Assembly (NCBI GenBank): GCA_015233895.1
Contig: JADFXG010000002.1
Location: 267,226-331,225, forward strand
Length of the DNA stretch: 64,000 nucleotides
Direction: 5' to 3'
From: Nitrospirota bacterium
GTDB taxonomy: Bacteria > Nitrospirota > Thermodesulfovibrionia > Thermodesulfovibrionales > Magnetobacteriaceae
The notes below the pieces were generated by a model. That model did no database searches. It worked only from the letters and a program-made list of their open reading frames with translations, and was not told where the DNA came from. The position numbers and the translations under genes were made by a program. This document shows positions 37,961 to 46,359 of this stretch, one piece after another. How positions within the stretch are numbered: the first letter of the stretch is position 1; each line of letters begins with the position of its first letter.

Positions 37961-38983
37961 TTACTGAATCAACTTCAGAACAGTTTGCGGTATAGTGTTA
38001 GCCTGCGCTAAGACGGAAATACCGGATTGCTGTAAGATCATGTATTTGGTCATATTTGCCGTTTCGTTAGCAAAATCAGCATCCTGAATTCTTGACCGGG
38101 AGGCCATTGTTGACTCTATAACTGTATCTATATTATCGCTAACTGCTTGAAACTGGTTTTCTTTGGCACCCATTTTTGCCAATTCCGCTGTAACTACATT
38201 CAGTGCGCCATCTACAATAGCGATTGTGTTGGAGGCTGCTGATTTATATCCGTCAACCGATGTAGGGTCGGCAACCCTAAGCGCTGCAAGTCCTGTATAG
38301 GTGATGGGGGAGGATGCGATATCACTCCAGTTTACCGGATACGGTGTCACATTACCGGTAAGGGATCTGGTGCCGACACCGGGAACATAAGCCATAGCGC
38401 TGGCTGTGTGTATATCTTTTAGGAACATCATAGGACCATCTTTAGATCCGTCAGCACTAAATATTTTGCCACCAACTGAGTCAGTGTTTAATGAGTTTAT
38501 AACAACGCTAATAGCAGGGTCAGAGGCTGCATAACTTGCAAAAATCCTTGATTTAAAAGTACCGGAGAGAAGTTTGGTATCATTAAATTTAGTTTGCTCG
38601 GAAATACGTCCTATCTCCTCTGTCAGGGAATCAATTTCGTTTTGCATGTATGAGACATCAGTGACACCGTACTGGCCGCTCATCGCCTGCACAGCAAGTT
38701 CTCTCATCCTTTGAAGGTTTGAGGTTATCTGGCCCATGGAACCCTCAGCTGTCTGTGCCATAGAAAGGCCGTCAGCAGCATTCCGCACAGCTATAGTAAG
38801 GCCGCGTATCTGAGTCTCCTGTCTTGTTACAATAGCAAGTCCGGCTGCATCGTCCTTTGCAGAGTTTATCCTCAAACCCGATGACAATCTCTGCATCGTA
38901 TTAGCAAGGGGCAGCATAGTCTTTCTCAGGTTTCTCTGCGCGTCTATGGACATAATATTTGTGTTAATCGTTAGGCCTGCCAT
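37961..38983 (-). CDS. fliC: Flagellin
   Basis: A 340-residue flagellin. The conserved D0/D1 N-terminus (INTNIMSIDAQRNLRKTM, then LSSGLRINSAKDDAAGLAI) and C-terminus (SRIQDADFANETANMTKYMILQQSG) assemble the filament core. The central domain (about 170-250) is short. A single copy is present here, transcribed alone between a terminator and a sigma-54 promoter, with a strong GGAGGTGA Shine-Dalgarno. Confidence 0.98.
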   Translation of the reverse strand: MAGLTINTNIMSIDAQRNLRKTMLPLANTMQRLSSGLRINSAKDDAAGLAIVTRQETQIRGLTIAVRNAADGLSMAQTAEGSMGQITSNLQRMRELAVQAMSGQYGVTDVSYMQNEIDSLTEEIGRISEQTKFNDTKLLSGTFKSRIFASYAASDPAISVVINSLNTDSVGGKIFSADGSKDGPMMFLKDIHTASAMAYVPGVGTRSLTGNVTPYPVNWSDIASSPITYTGLAALRVADPTSVDGYKSAASNTIAIVDGALNVVTAELAKMGAKENQFQAVSDNIDTVIESTMASRSRIQDADFANETANMTKYMILQQSGISVLAQANTIPQTVLKLIQ

Positions 38984-39153
38984 GTGTCACCTCCGTTCAT
39001 TTGTGTCCTACACATCCTTGTTAGTTTTCTTTTAATGTCCTTATCGGTCATTCTACTTTAACTCCCTGTTTACCCCTTAACTCCTTAGTTACCTTTTAGC
39101 TCCGCTTATGCTTTATTTATTAAATCAACTTAATTTAATCATGACTACATATA

Positions 39154-39169
39154 TGCAATATGCGTGCCA
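39154..39169 (-). promoter_or_regulatory. Sigma-54 promoter of the flagellin gene
   Basis: The minus strand reads TGGCACGCATATTGCA, an exact match to TGGCAC-N5-TTGCW with GG at -24 and GC at -12. It lies about 170 bases upstream of the flagellin start and gives a leader of roughly 160 bases. The rest of the 407-base gap 38984-39390 shows no gene. Confidence 0.85.
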
Positions 39170-39342
39170 GACCCCATAACGCATTGATTTATAAGGATAT
39201 GTTATCTTTGTTGGTTTCTGAGGCAAATTTTGAGCTTTTTGACTTGCGGTACAAATTGCCTGCAGGTAGGAAATTTTTTCACTCTTAGTACCGCTATAGT
39301 ATTGACTGGGCAATAAACCCTGGCCATCAACACACCCTATAG

Positions 39343-39371
39343 TTGTTATTTTCCCTTTTGTGTGTTAATAT
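39343..39371 (+). promoter_or_regulatory. Candidate promoter of the HD-GYP gene
   Basis: TTGTTA (39343-39348), a 17-base spacer and TAATAT (39366-39371) lie just upstream of the GTGGGGAG Shine-Dalgarno and the ATG at 39391. The leader would be only about 13 bases. Confidence 0.4.
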
Positions 39372-39390
39372 TTAGTTAGGGGGTGGGGAG

Positions 39391-40629
39391 ATGATAAAGA
39401 AGATCCCCATTGAAGAGCTTTGTGTCGGTATGTATGTTGACAGTATAGACGAGAAATGGATACAGACGCCATTTCTGCTGCACCACTTTTCAGTCACAAC
39501 CCAAAAACAAATAGCACAAATCAAAGAACTCGGTATTAAGCATGTTCACGTTGATACCGGCAAATCAAGCCATCTTAATGAGGTTTCTGAGGTTGTTGCT
39601 TCTAATAATTTAGAAGATAAAAGCGATAAACTTAATATCCAACCCTTACCGTACACACAAGAAGAGCTTACAAAATATTATCACGACATTAACCTTTTCA
39701 CACACATAGACAGGGACACTCTGATAAAAGGAGCTCTTATTGACTTTTCACTGTATATAAAAAAAGATATCAAGGTGCATATTTTACAAAAATATGAGGG
39801 TAAAAATATAGAAATAACAGATTCATTACTGTCAACCGAGGGAGATATTGCCATAGAGAAGGAATCTACCCATAAGTACAGAAACTACCTGAATGATCTA
39901 TCCGGAACGAAATCTTTAAGTGAGCCGGATAAATTTAAACACATAAGGCAATCAATAATCCGAGAGAACTCTAAGATACTTATGCATGAGCTTTTGGATG
40001 ACCCCAGATGTGGAGATAAAATCAAAGAATGCAGAGGTTCAGTTGAGGAGATTGTAGATACGATAGAAAAAAACGGTATAGTAATAAAGGATTTGTTGAC
40101 AATTAATAAATATGACTACTATACATACACACATTCGGTAAATGTATGCGTACTTTCTATTGGACTTGCTCTATCACTGGGGACATTTACAAAAAGCGAA
40201 ATACATTCAATTGGTATGGGAGCGCTTTTGCACGATATAGGTAAGAGTTCCATACCAGTAGAGATTTTAAATAAACCTTCAATGCTCAATGAGAAAGAAT
40301 ATTCCATCATGAGACAACACGTGCTGATGGCTAACAAGATATTATCCGAACAAAAAATACTGCTAAATGAAATTTACCACCCAGTGATGGAACACCATGA
40401 GAAACTAACAGGTGGCGGCTATCCTAAAGGACTAACAGATAGTCAAATTCACCCGTGGGGAAAATTGGTATCTTTGATAGATGCCTACGATGCTTTGACT
40501 ACTGCCCGTCCATACAAGAGGGCTTTTTCACCCTTTGAGGCACTCTCAGTGATAAGACAACAACTAAATGATTTCGACCATACTTACTTTGTAAACCTGG
40601 TTAAAATACTTGGGTCTATAACCGATTGA
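39391..40629 (+). CDS. HD-GYP domain protein (cyclic-di-GMP phosphodiesterase family)
   Basis: A 412-residue cytoplasmic protein. Residues 1-140 match the N-terminal DUF3391-like domain that opens many HD-GYP proteins (KKIPIEELCVGMYVDSI). The HD-GYP domain occupies about 225-400, with HDIGKSSIP (metal-binding HD) and HHEKLTGGGYPKGL (the GYP motif). It probably degrades cyclic-di-GMP, a messenger controlling motility, which suits its place next to flagellin. No receiver or membrane segment is present, so the input signal is unclear. Confidence 0.93.
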   Translation: MIKKIPIEELCVGMYVDSIDEKWIQTPFLLHHFSVTTQKQIAQIKELGIKHVHVDTGKSSHLNEVSEVVASNNLEDKSDKLNIQPLPYTQEELTKYYHDINLFTHIDRDTLIKGALIDFSLYIKKDIKVHILQKYEGKNIEITDSLLSTEGDIAIEKESTHKYRNYLNDLSGTKSLSEPDKFKHIRQSIIRENSKILMHELLDDPRCGDKIKECRGSVEEIVDTIEKNGIVIKDLLTINKYDYYTYTHSVNVCVLSIGLALSLGTFTKSEIHSIGMGALLHDIGKSSIPVEILNKPSMLNEKEYSIMRQHVLMANKILSEQKILLNEIYHPVMEHHEKLTGGGYPKGLTDSQIHPWGKLVSLIDAYDALTTARPYKRAFSPFEALSVIRQQLNDFDHTYFVNLVKILGSITD

Positions 40630-40651
40630 TGTACAGTCTAAACCATTGCAA

Positions 40652-41620
40652 TCAATTAAAAATAAACTTGGTACCAACAGCCGGCATTATAAACGACTCA
40701 GGAAATGCCTCAGTCATCGCATGTACAGCAGTGAAACCAGTACAATGGCACGGGACAACGCAGGCCGGATTTATTTTCTTTAACTCAGCTATTGTCTCAG
40801 GGATTATCTTTTCAAACAAATAGCCGGATAAATGAAATCCCCCCATTATCGCATATATCTCATGAATTCCTGTAAGTTTAACTGCATACTTAATTATATT
40901 GATTAAACCTGAGTGAGCACAGCCGGTTAGAATCACAAGTCCTTTGCCTGAGACATTTAAGATTATGCTCATGTCATCTTTTATAAAAGGGTCGGAACAC
41001 CACTCAGCCCCACGTTTTATGTAGTGAAAAGGGAAACCTTTTTCAAATTCCGTAGTTCGTGGGATTTCTCCTGAGATTAGCACCCTCCCATTATAAAGAG
41101 TCGAGGGCTCAGTAACTGTTATTGCAGTAAAATTCTCAGAATAAATGAGAGCCTTATCAATACTTGGCAAAAGTATTTCTTCTTTATTTGGCAGCAGCAC
41201 TTTTCTTTCCAGTAAAGCATCCGGATGAAAATATATATTGATTTTCTGAGTCCTCAGCTTGCCGGCTATCACCTGTAACCCTCCAACGTGGTCAAAGTGT
41301 CCATGGCTTAAAATTATTGATGATACCACTGTTATATCAATATCGAAAACATCAAGGTTGTGGGCGTAGCAGTTGTGATTCAAACCGGTGTCGAATAAAA
41401 AACTCTCTTCTAATTCATCATCTATAATTGACACTATTAAAGAAAAGCCATGTTCTGCCACAGGAAGATGCTCACTACTTAATCCGCTGCCGGCTCTGTA
41501 ACGCTTGGCATGAGCTGTATCAGTCATAAGAATATCTGTATAATTGTCCATTATAACAGAAATTCTTACCTCCTTGACAGCCTTTAAAAGACTGTCATGT
41601 TTAAGCGGTAACATCATCAC
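40652..41620 (-). CDS. Metallo-beta-lactamase-fold hydrolase
   Basis: A 322-residue MBL-fold protein. SHGHFDHVGGL is the HxHxDH metal motif, GCAHSGLIN carries the next ligand histidine, and GGFHL near residue 265 the last. This layout matches the group that includes dihydropterin-type phosphate synthases (COG1237). Its substrate cannot be told from sequence. It converges with the HD-GYP gene and has no obvious operon partner. Confidence 0.88.
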   Translation of the reverse strand: MMMLPLKHDSLLKAVKEVRISVIMDNYTDILMTDTAHAKRYRAGSGLSSEHLPVAEHGFSLIVSIIDDELEESFLFDTGLNHNCYAHNLDVFDIDITVVSSIILSHGHFDHVGGLQVIAGKLRTQKINIYFHPDALLERKVLLPNKEEILLPSIDKALIYSENFTAITVTEPSTLYNGRVLISGEIPRTTEFEKGFPFHYIKRGAEWCSDPFIKDDMSIILNVSGKGLVILTGCAHSGLINIIKYAVKLTGIHEIYAIMGGFHLSGYLFEKIIPETIAELKKINPACVVPCHCTGFTAVHAMTEAFPESFIMPAVGTKFIFN

Positions 41621-41697
41621 TGACTTACTCCTATACTAACACTGACAATGATTCTTAGCAAGCAGCGAGAATACCTAAAAAATTTTTAAATTTACTC

Positions 41698-41745
41698 TTG
41701 ACAAGACATATGTTATATGATAAGCTATGTATAGATACTACATAG
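41698..41745 (+). promoter_or_regulatory. padR promoter with overlapping operator palindrome
   Basis: TTGACA (41698-41703) is followed at 17 bases by a weak -10 (TAAGCT). CTATGTA and TACATAG form a perfect 7-bp inverted repeat (41725-41745) over the -10 and start region. It contains ATGT-N9-ACAT, close to the ATGT/ACAT operators known for PadR proteins, so autorepression is likely. Confidence 0.55.
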
Positions 41746-41764
41746 ATAAAAAAAGGACATAAAC

Positions 41765-42145
41765 ATGAACAGAATGCGGCATGGACAGCAACAATGCGGA
41801 AAACGGCTTGGAGGTACTCTTGAACTTATGGAGTCGTGCATTCTCCTAACGTTAAAAAAACAAGCAGGGCATGGTTATGAGATAGCAAGGTCATTAGATA
41901 AGCATGGTATGTGTAAACGTGGATTGGGACCACTTTATACGATTCTCAACAAGATGGAAGAGCGGGGGCTAATCAAATCGCAGTGGGATACAAGCACTAA
42001 ACATGGCCCTGCCAGACGGATTTATGAAATAACAGAGGGTGGAGTAATTCATCTTGAGGGTTTGGTTGCTATCTTACAGGAGACGCTCAAAACGGTTTCA
42101 TCTGTGATTGATGAATTTAAGTCTAACAGTGGTGAAAAAACATAA
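41765..42145 (+). CDS. PadR-family transcriptional regulator
   Basis: A 126-residue winged-helix regulator. Residues about 17-95 match the PadR fold: LELMESCILLTLKKQAGHGYEIARSL, then GLGPLYTILNKMEERGLIKSQWD and the KHGPARRIYEIT wing. A C-terminal helix gives dimerisation. The first 15 residues are His/Gln/Arg-rich with one Cys. It opens a group of small genes on the plus strand, and a palindrome ahead of it suggests self-control. Confidence 0.92.
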   Translation: MNRMRHGQQQCGKRLGGTLELMESCILLTLKKQAGHGYEIARSLDKHGMCKRGLGPLYTILNKMEERGLIKSQWDTSTKHGPARRIYEITEGGVIHLEGLVAILQETLKTVSSVIDEFKSNSGEKT

Positions 42146-42184
42146 TAATTATTCTTAACCATAGTAATTAAGGAGGTTGTGATA

Positions 42185-42385
42185 ATGTCAGTACTTAAAA
42201 AGATAAAGAAGATGATCTCAAAGTGTGATGGCTCTGTTTTTGTGAAATCAGTGGGTGATGTTGCAGAGCTGGTGAGATCGCTTATTGGTACTACAAAAAA
42301 GTCGGATTCAACTAAAAATTCATCCGTAAGAAGTGTTTTTACTGGATGCGGCAAAAATGGCACGCTACAAATCAGATGCAAATAA
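42185..42385 (+). CDS. Small protein of unknown function
   Basis: A 66-residue basic protein with two cysteines (residue 13 or so and near 55). The start is fixed by AAGGAGG 8 bases before the ATG at 42185. It lies 39 bases after padR and 51 bases before the next small gene, so it is probably co-transcribed. I do not recognise a family. Confidence 0.6.
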   Translation: MSVLKKIKKMISKCDGSVFVKSVGDVAELVRSLIGTTKKSDSTKNSSVRSVFTGCGKNGTLQIRCK

Positions 42386-42436
42386 GGCGGGCAGCAATGC
42401 CGTTTTATGAACAATTTAAAAACGGAGGGTACTAAC

Positions 42437-42655
42437 ATGCAAGGACACGGAAAAGGTATGTGTGACAGTAGCACAACAGAGCAGCGTCGTGGCCAGGGGA
42501 TGGGTAAGGGTTTTTGTCATGGAAAGCGCCTTGACAGCTCAGATTTAACTGATGCTGAGTCTCTCAAAAACCGGCTGAGTATGTTAGACAAAGAGCGTGA
42601 TGAGGTAGCTAACCGCCTGTCTAAACTTGAAAAGACAGATACTAATACCAAGTAG
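42437..42655 (+). CDS. Small DUF5320-like protein
   Basis: A 72-residue protein. The first half is Gly/Met/His/Cys-rich (QGHGKGMC, GQGMGKGFCHGKR), and the second half is a short coiled coil (LKNRLSMLDKERDEVANRL). This two-part design matches DUF5320 proteins, which often sit beside NifB/NifX-like iron-molybdenum-cofactor proteins, as here. GGAGG 8 bases upstream fixes the ATG at 42437, not the earlier one at 42407. The Cys/His content suggests metal binding, which is an inference. Confidence 0.65.
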   Translation: MQGHGKGMCDSSTTEQRRGQGMGKGFCHGKRLDSSDLTDAESLKNRLSMLDKERDEVANRLSKLEKTDTNTK

Positions 42656-42791
42656 TGACGGTTGATTTTGCCGGAGAGTTTCACCGAAACAGCGAGTGTG
42701 AAGCTCCTCGGCAAGAGATGTAGAAATACATTGAAATAAGGGTAAAAGGAGCTTCCTTCTATCTTTAAAGTTTTTATTCCAACAGAATTAA

Positions 42792-43031
42792 ATGGAACTA
42801 AACCCCTTTGTTAGGTCTGAAAAAGGCAGGGGGAAAAAGCTGGTTGAACATATTGTAAAAAATGGTGTGGAAAGCGTCTGCACAAAAGAAGATTTGCGTG
42901 ACAAGGGGCCTGGCTTGATGCTTTATCATCATGGTATAGATACAAGAATTACTGAGTTAACATCAGTAAGTGAATTAGTTGCAGACTATTTCGGAAATTC
43001 CAGAGCTGTGTTTGCACAAAGGAGAAGTTAG
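42792..43031 (+). pseudogene. NifX/NifB-type cofactor-domain fragment
   Basis: Seventy-nine residues resembling only the C-terminal half of the dinitrogenase iron-molybdenum cofactor domain: NPFVRSEKGRGKKLVEHIVKNGV, then KEDLRDKGPGLMLYHHGI. The normal N-terminal half (about 50 residues) is missing, the ATG has no ribosome-binding site, and upstream frames in 42656-42791 contain stops. I read it as a truncated remnant, though a short functional form cannot be excluded. Confidence 0.5.
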
Positions 43032-43075
43032 AGTGTAATTTATGTTAACTTGTACCAAACGCAAGGAGGGTTGCC

Positions 43076-44008
43076 ATGTATGCGAACGTACTGATAAGAG
43101 TTCTAAAGTATGTTATTCCGGCTGTGCTTTCGCTTATTGGTAAATCCTCAGTTGTGGATATGAAAGACAATCCAAAGGAAACCGTCTTTAGAGCAATTGC
43201 CAAAAGCATCGGCACAAAGAACTTAGCACTGGGAGTTACAATTGCAACGGGACTGGAAACCGGTTTAGCATTATACTCCAAACCTGGCCTCCATGCCTCT
43301 GTGGAGTCTTTAATAAAGGAGATAATTTCCGGCAGTGGGGAAAATGGAGAGTATCCGGTGAGTGTTGAAAACTATGCAGATGAGATAGAATTTCTTTTTA
43401 AAAAACATAATTTGAAACCAAATCGTTTAGCTATTGACGGTATTGTTGGATGCGGCAAGAGCACACTTTCTTTAGCTCTTGCTAGAAAACTTGGCATGAG
43501 GTGGCAATCATTAGACCACATGAATATGGATAAACCAATTGATTTTAGTGCTGAAAACACCATTTATGAACATCACAGACTTTTACGAACCCAGAATATT
43601 GATTGTTTTGATGCAATAATCTACATAGATGAACCCATAGAGATTTCAAAAGAAAGGATATTAAACCGCAAACGTGGAGGATATCTGGTAGATATACTGG
43701 ATTTTGAAAAACATAAACGTGTTGGGAAAATGGCATTTAATGTGGCAGATGGGGTGGAGATTGCAATTTCAGACAGTTTCATTAAGATAAAACTCAGACC
43801 AAAGGATGGTTTTAAATCCCATGAAAATATAGTAGCCGAGCTTAAGAAAAAAGGAATTAAGGCAGAAAATATTTCTAAGGAGGAGCTGCTGTTTCTGTGT
43901 ACGGAACATGAGGTATGCAAGGGGTTTTTAGCTTATGTTAATGCAGACGCTTACACAAAAGAGATATTGACAGGTGTTGCCTCAGGGTTAAGGCAATTAG
44001 CAAAATGA
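43076..44008 (+). CDS. P-loop kinase-like protein of unknown substrate
   Basis: A 310-residue protein. The N-terminal 80 residues include a mildly hydrophobic helix (about 5-22) and an alanine/glycine-rich stretch. The C-terminal domain begins at about 115 and has Walker A GIVGCGKS (122-129), a following helix SLALARKLG, and SKERILNRKRGGYLVDIL, which resembles a kinase lid of the nucleoside/shikimate kinase group. The start has AAGGAGG at ideal spacing. Its end overlaps a PAP2 phosphatase gene by 4 bases. Substrate is not recognised. Confidence 0.7.
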   Translation: MYANVLIRVLKYVIPAVLSLIGKSSVVDMKDNPKETVFRAIAKSIGTKNLALGVTIATGLETGLALYSKPGLHASVESLIKEIISGSGENGEYPVSVENYADEIEFLFKKHNLKPNRLAIDGIVGCGKSTLSLALARKLGMRWQSLDHMNMDKPIDFSAENTIYEHHRLLRTQNIDCFDAIIYIDEPIEISKERILNRKRGGYLVDILDFEKHKRVGKMAFNVADGVEIAISDSFIKIKLRPKDGFKSHENIVAELKKKGIKAENISKEELLFLCTEHEVCKGFLAYVNADAYTKEILTGVASGLRQLAK

Positions 44009-44499
44009 CAATTGACAACTTGATACAAAAAGATATTGAGATAAGTGGTTATATTTATAGAGCTTTTAATCACAGATTCAGAAAAGCACTCGGGGTGTTG
44101 ACGCACTTAGGCGATGGAGCGCTGTGGGGTGTTTTGTATTTTCTGTTTTTATTTGTCATCAAACCTCATGTAATAACTTTGATTCATAAAATAATATTGG
44201 GGGAATTTATAGGCTTGTTGATTATCATACTCCTTAGGTACGTTACAAGGCGAAACAGACCCGATAAAGACTACCGCTCAACGATACCATGGAACCACTA
44301 TTCGTTTCCGTCACACCATACGTTCAGAGTGTTTTATATATCTTTTGTAGCCGGCACTTATTATCCCTCCATATTTTCAATTCTGCTTTTTTGCTCCTGT
44401 GTTGTGGCATTAAGCAGAATATGTCTGTTGAAGCATTTTCTGACAGATGTGCTGGGAGGTATAATTATCTCAGTAGTAATGGCAAAAGTTTTAACTTAA
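44005..44499 (+). CDS. PAP2-family membrane phosphatase
   Basis: A 164-residue integral membrane phosphatase. The three catalytic signatures are present: R-Y-V-T-R-R-N-R-P (KX6RP type), FPSHHTFRV (PSGH type, with His for Gly), and SRICLLKHFLTD (SRX5HX3D). Four to five helices are evident. Family members remove phosphate from lipids such as phosphatidate or undecaprenyl diphosphate. The ATGA overlap with the kinase-like gene implies coupled translation and perhaps opposing activities. Confidence 0.88.
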   Translation: MTIDNLIQKDIEISGYIYRAFNHRFRKALGVLTHLGDGALWGVLYFLFLFVIKPHVITLIHKIILGEFIGLLIIILLRYVTRRNRPDKDYRSTIPWNHYSFPSHHTFRVFYISFVAGTYYPSIFSILLFCSCVVALSRICLLKHFLTDVLGGIIISVVMAKVLT

Positions 44500-44620
44500 T
44501 ATATAATGCTAATCTATTAGCTGCTAATATACCCATATACTACAAAACATGATATTTTCTGATATACTAATTTCAGGGACGGGTGCATGACTTCAAAGAT
44601 TATACTTTAGGAGCAGAGAG

Positions 44621-46330
44621 ATGGATTGTTATGAGCAGACATCAGACTTTTCATTAAGTAGAAGTATTTTATTATGGCTTATAATAGTCTCAAGCCTGTA
44701 CATCAGCAGTTTGTTTGGGTATTTAGTCTTTCACACGTTTGCAGAGATGTTTAGTATAGTTATAGCGTTTTGCATATTCACACTTTCTTATAACACTCGC
44801 AGATACATACAAAATAATTATTTATACTTCATAGGATTAACATACTTCTTTGTAGGATGCCTTGACACACTGCATACACTTACATATAAGGGCATGAATG
44901 TTATACCGGGAAAATTAGTAGCAACTGAAATATGGATAGCAACGAGGTACATCGAGTGTATTTCCCTGTTAATAGCTCCATTTTTCTTAAAAGAGATTAA
45001 AATCAGATTTTCCCTGATGTTTAGTCTCTACTTATTTATAACATTGCTTATTTTTGCGTCAATTTTCACGTGGAATGTCTTTCCTGTCTGTTATGTGGAA
45101 GGAGTTGGATTAACTCCCTTTAAGAAAATAAGCGAATACACCATTTGTTGTGTTTTTGCTGCTTCTTTAATTTTATTGTATAAAAATAAAAAATTTTTTG
45201 ATATTGATGTTTTGAAATTATTGACCGTATCTATATCGTTTACAATCGCTGCAGAGCTTTGTTTTACACTGTATGCAGGTGTATATGACTTTATGAACAT
45301 GGTTGGGCATATTTTCAAAGTCATATCCTATTATTGTATCTACAGAGCTATAATTGTGACGGGAACCAATAAGCCTTTTGATTTGCTGTTCAGAGACCTA
45401 AGTTTAAGTAATAAGTTAAATACAGAGCGTACAAGGGAACTTTCGGCTACTAATGAGAAATTAACAGAGGAAATAGCTCACCGTAAGGAGACAGAGAATA
45501 AGTTAGAGTCGCTCAATGAACAACTTAAGAATCAGATGGGCGAGGAGGTGGAAAAACGCAGGCAGAAGGAAATGTTATTAATCCAACAATCAAAACTTGC
45601 ATTTATGGGTGAAATGATAGCTGCTATATCGCACCAGTGGAAACAGCCTTTGAATGCTCTCGGCCTCATGATTCAGAACCTCCATGATTCGTATAAATAT
45701 GAAGAACTCAATGACGAATATTTTGAAAATACCGTAGCTGACACAATGAAACAGATTGATTTTATGTCAAAAACAGTAGATGACTTCAGGAATTTTTTTA
45801 AACCATCAAAGGGAAAGGAAACATTTGACATGATTGGAATTGCCGCAGATGTGTTTTCATTGTTTTCATCACAAATCAGACACATTAACTACAGCATCAC
45901 TTGCCATACACACAACAAGACATTTCATCACTTCTCTGAGGTAATCTCATGTGATGCCACTGTAATTACAACATACAGAAATCAGTTAGCCCATGTCATA
46001 TTGAACATAATAAAAAATGCAAATGACGCTCTTGAAGAGAAAAGACAAAATCTGCCTATGAATATGACACCACAGTACGGCAAGATAAATATAGACTGCT
46101 ACAAACATGGCAACAGATTAATTATGGAAATAAGCGACAACGCCGGGGGAATCCCGGATGAAATAATAGACAGGATTTTTGAACCTTATTTTACCACTAA
46201 AGAAAAAAGCAGCGGCACAGGTATCGGGCTTTATATGTCAAAAATAATAATAGAAAACAGTTTGGGCGGTAAAATCAGCGTTAAAAACATTGAAGGAGGA
46301 GCGAGGTTTACTTTAGAGTTTGATGTGTGA
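44621..46330 (+). CDS. Membrane sensor histidine kinase with MASE3-like N-terminus
   Basis: A 569-residue kinase. Seven or so membrane helices fill residues about 15-250 and resemble the MASE3 integral sensor domain (DTLHTLTYKGM). A coiled coil (265-325) leads to the phosphoacceptor region with SHQWKQPLN, His 338 being the likely phosphorylated residue. The ATPase domain at the end shows NIIKNANDAL, DNAGGIP and TGIGLYMSK. No receiver is fused, and no response regulator lies on the same strand nearby, so its partner may be the receiver encoded at 47952-48356 or one elsewhere. Confidence 0.9.
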   Translation: MDCYEQTSDFSLSRSILLWLIIVSSLYISSLFGYLVFHTFAEMFSIVIAFCIFTLSYNTRRYIQNNYLYFIGLTYFFVGCLDTLHTLTYKGMNVIPGKLVATEIWIATRYIECISLLIAPFFLKEIKIRFSLMFSLYLFITLLIFASIFTWNVFPVCYVEGVGLTPFKKISEYTICCVFAASLILLYKNKKFFDIDVLKLLTVSISFTIAAELCFTLYAGVYDFMNMVGHIFKVISYYCIYRAIIVTGTNKPFDLLFRDLSLSNKLNTERTRELSATNEKLTEEIAHRKETENKLESLNEQLKNQMGEEVEKRRQKEMLLIQQSKLAFMGEMIAAISHQWKQPLNALGLMIQNLHDSYKYEELNDEYFENTVADTMKQIDFMSKTVDDFRNFFKPSKGKETFDMIGIAADVFSLFSSQIRHINYSITCHTHNKTFHHFSEVISCDATVITTYRNQLAHVILNIIKNANDALEEKRQNLPMNMTPQYGKINIDCYKHGNRLIMEISDNAGGIPDEIIDRIFEPYFTTKEKSSGTGIGLYMSKIIIENSLGGKISVKNIEGGARFTLEFDV

Positions 46331-46359
46331 ATATGGCAGCTGCAATTAATTAATTTACA

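Noticed and set aside
39043..39070. A possible sigma-28 site (TTATCGGT on the plus strand) upstream of flagellin
   Set aside because: The partner TTTA is not at the needed 15-base spacing; the sigma-54 site nearby is an exact match.
39125..39313. Minus-strand 62-residue open frame between flagellin and the HD-GYP gene
   Set aside because: It overlaps the sigma-54 promoter, has no ribosome-binding site and shows no family resemblance.
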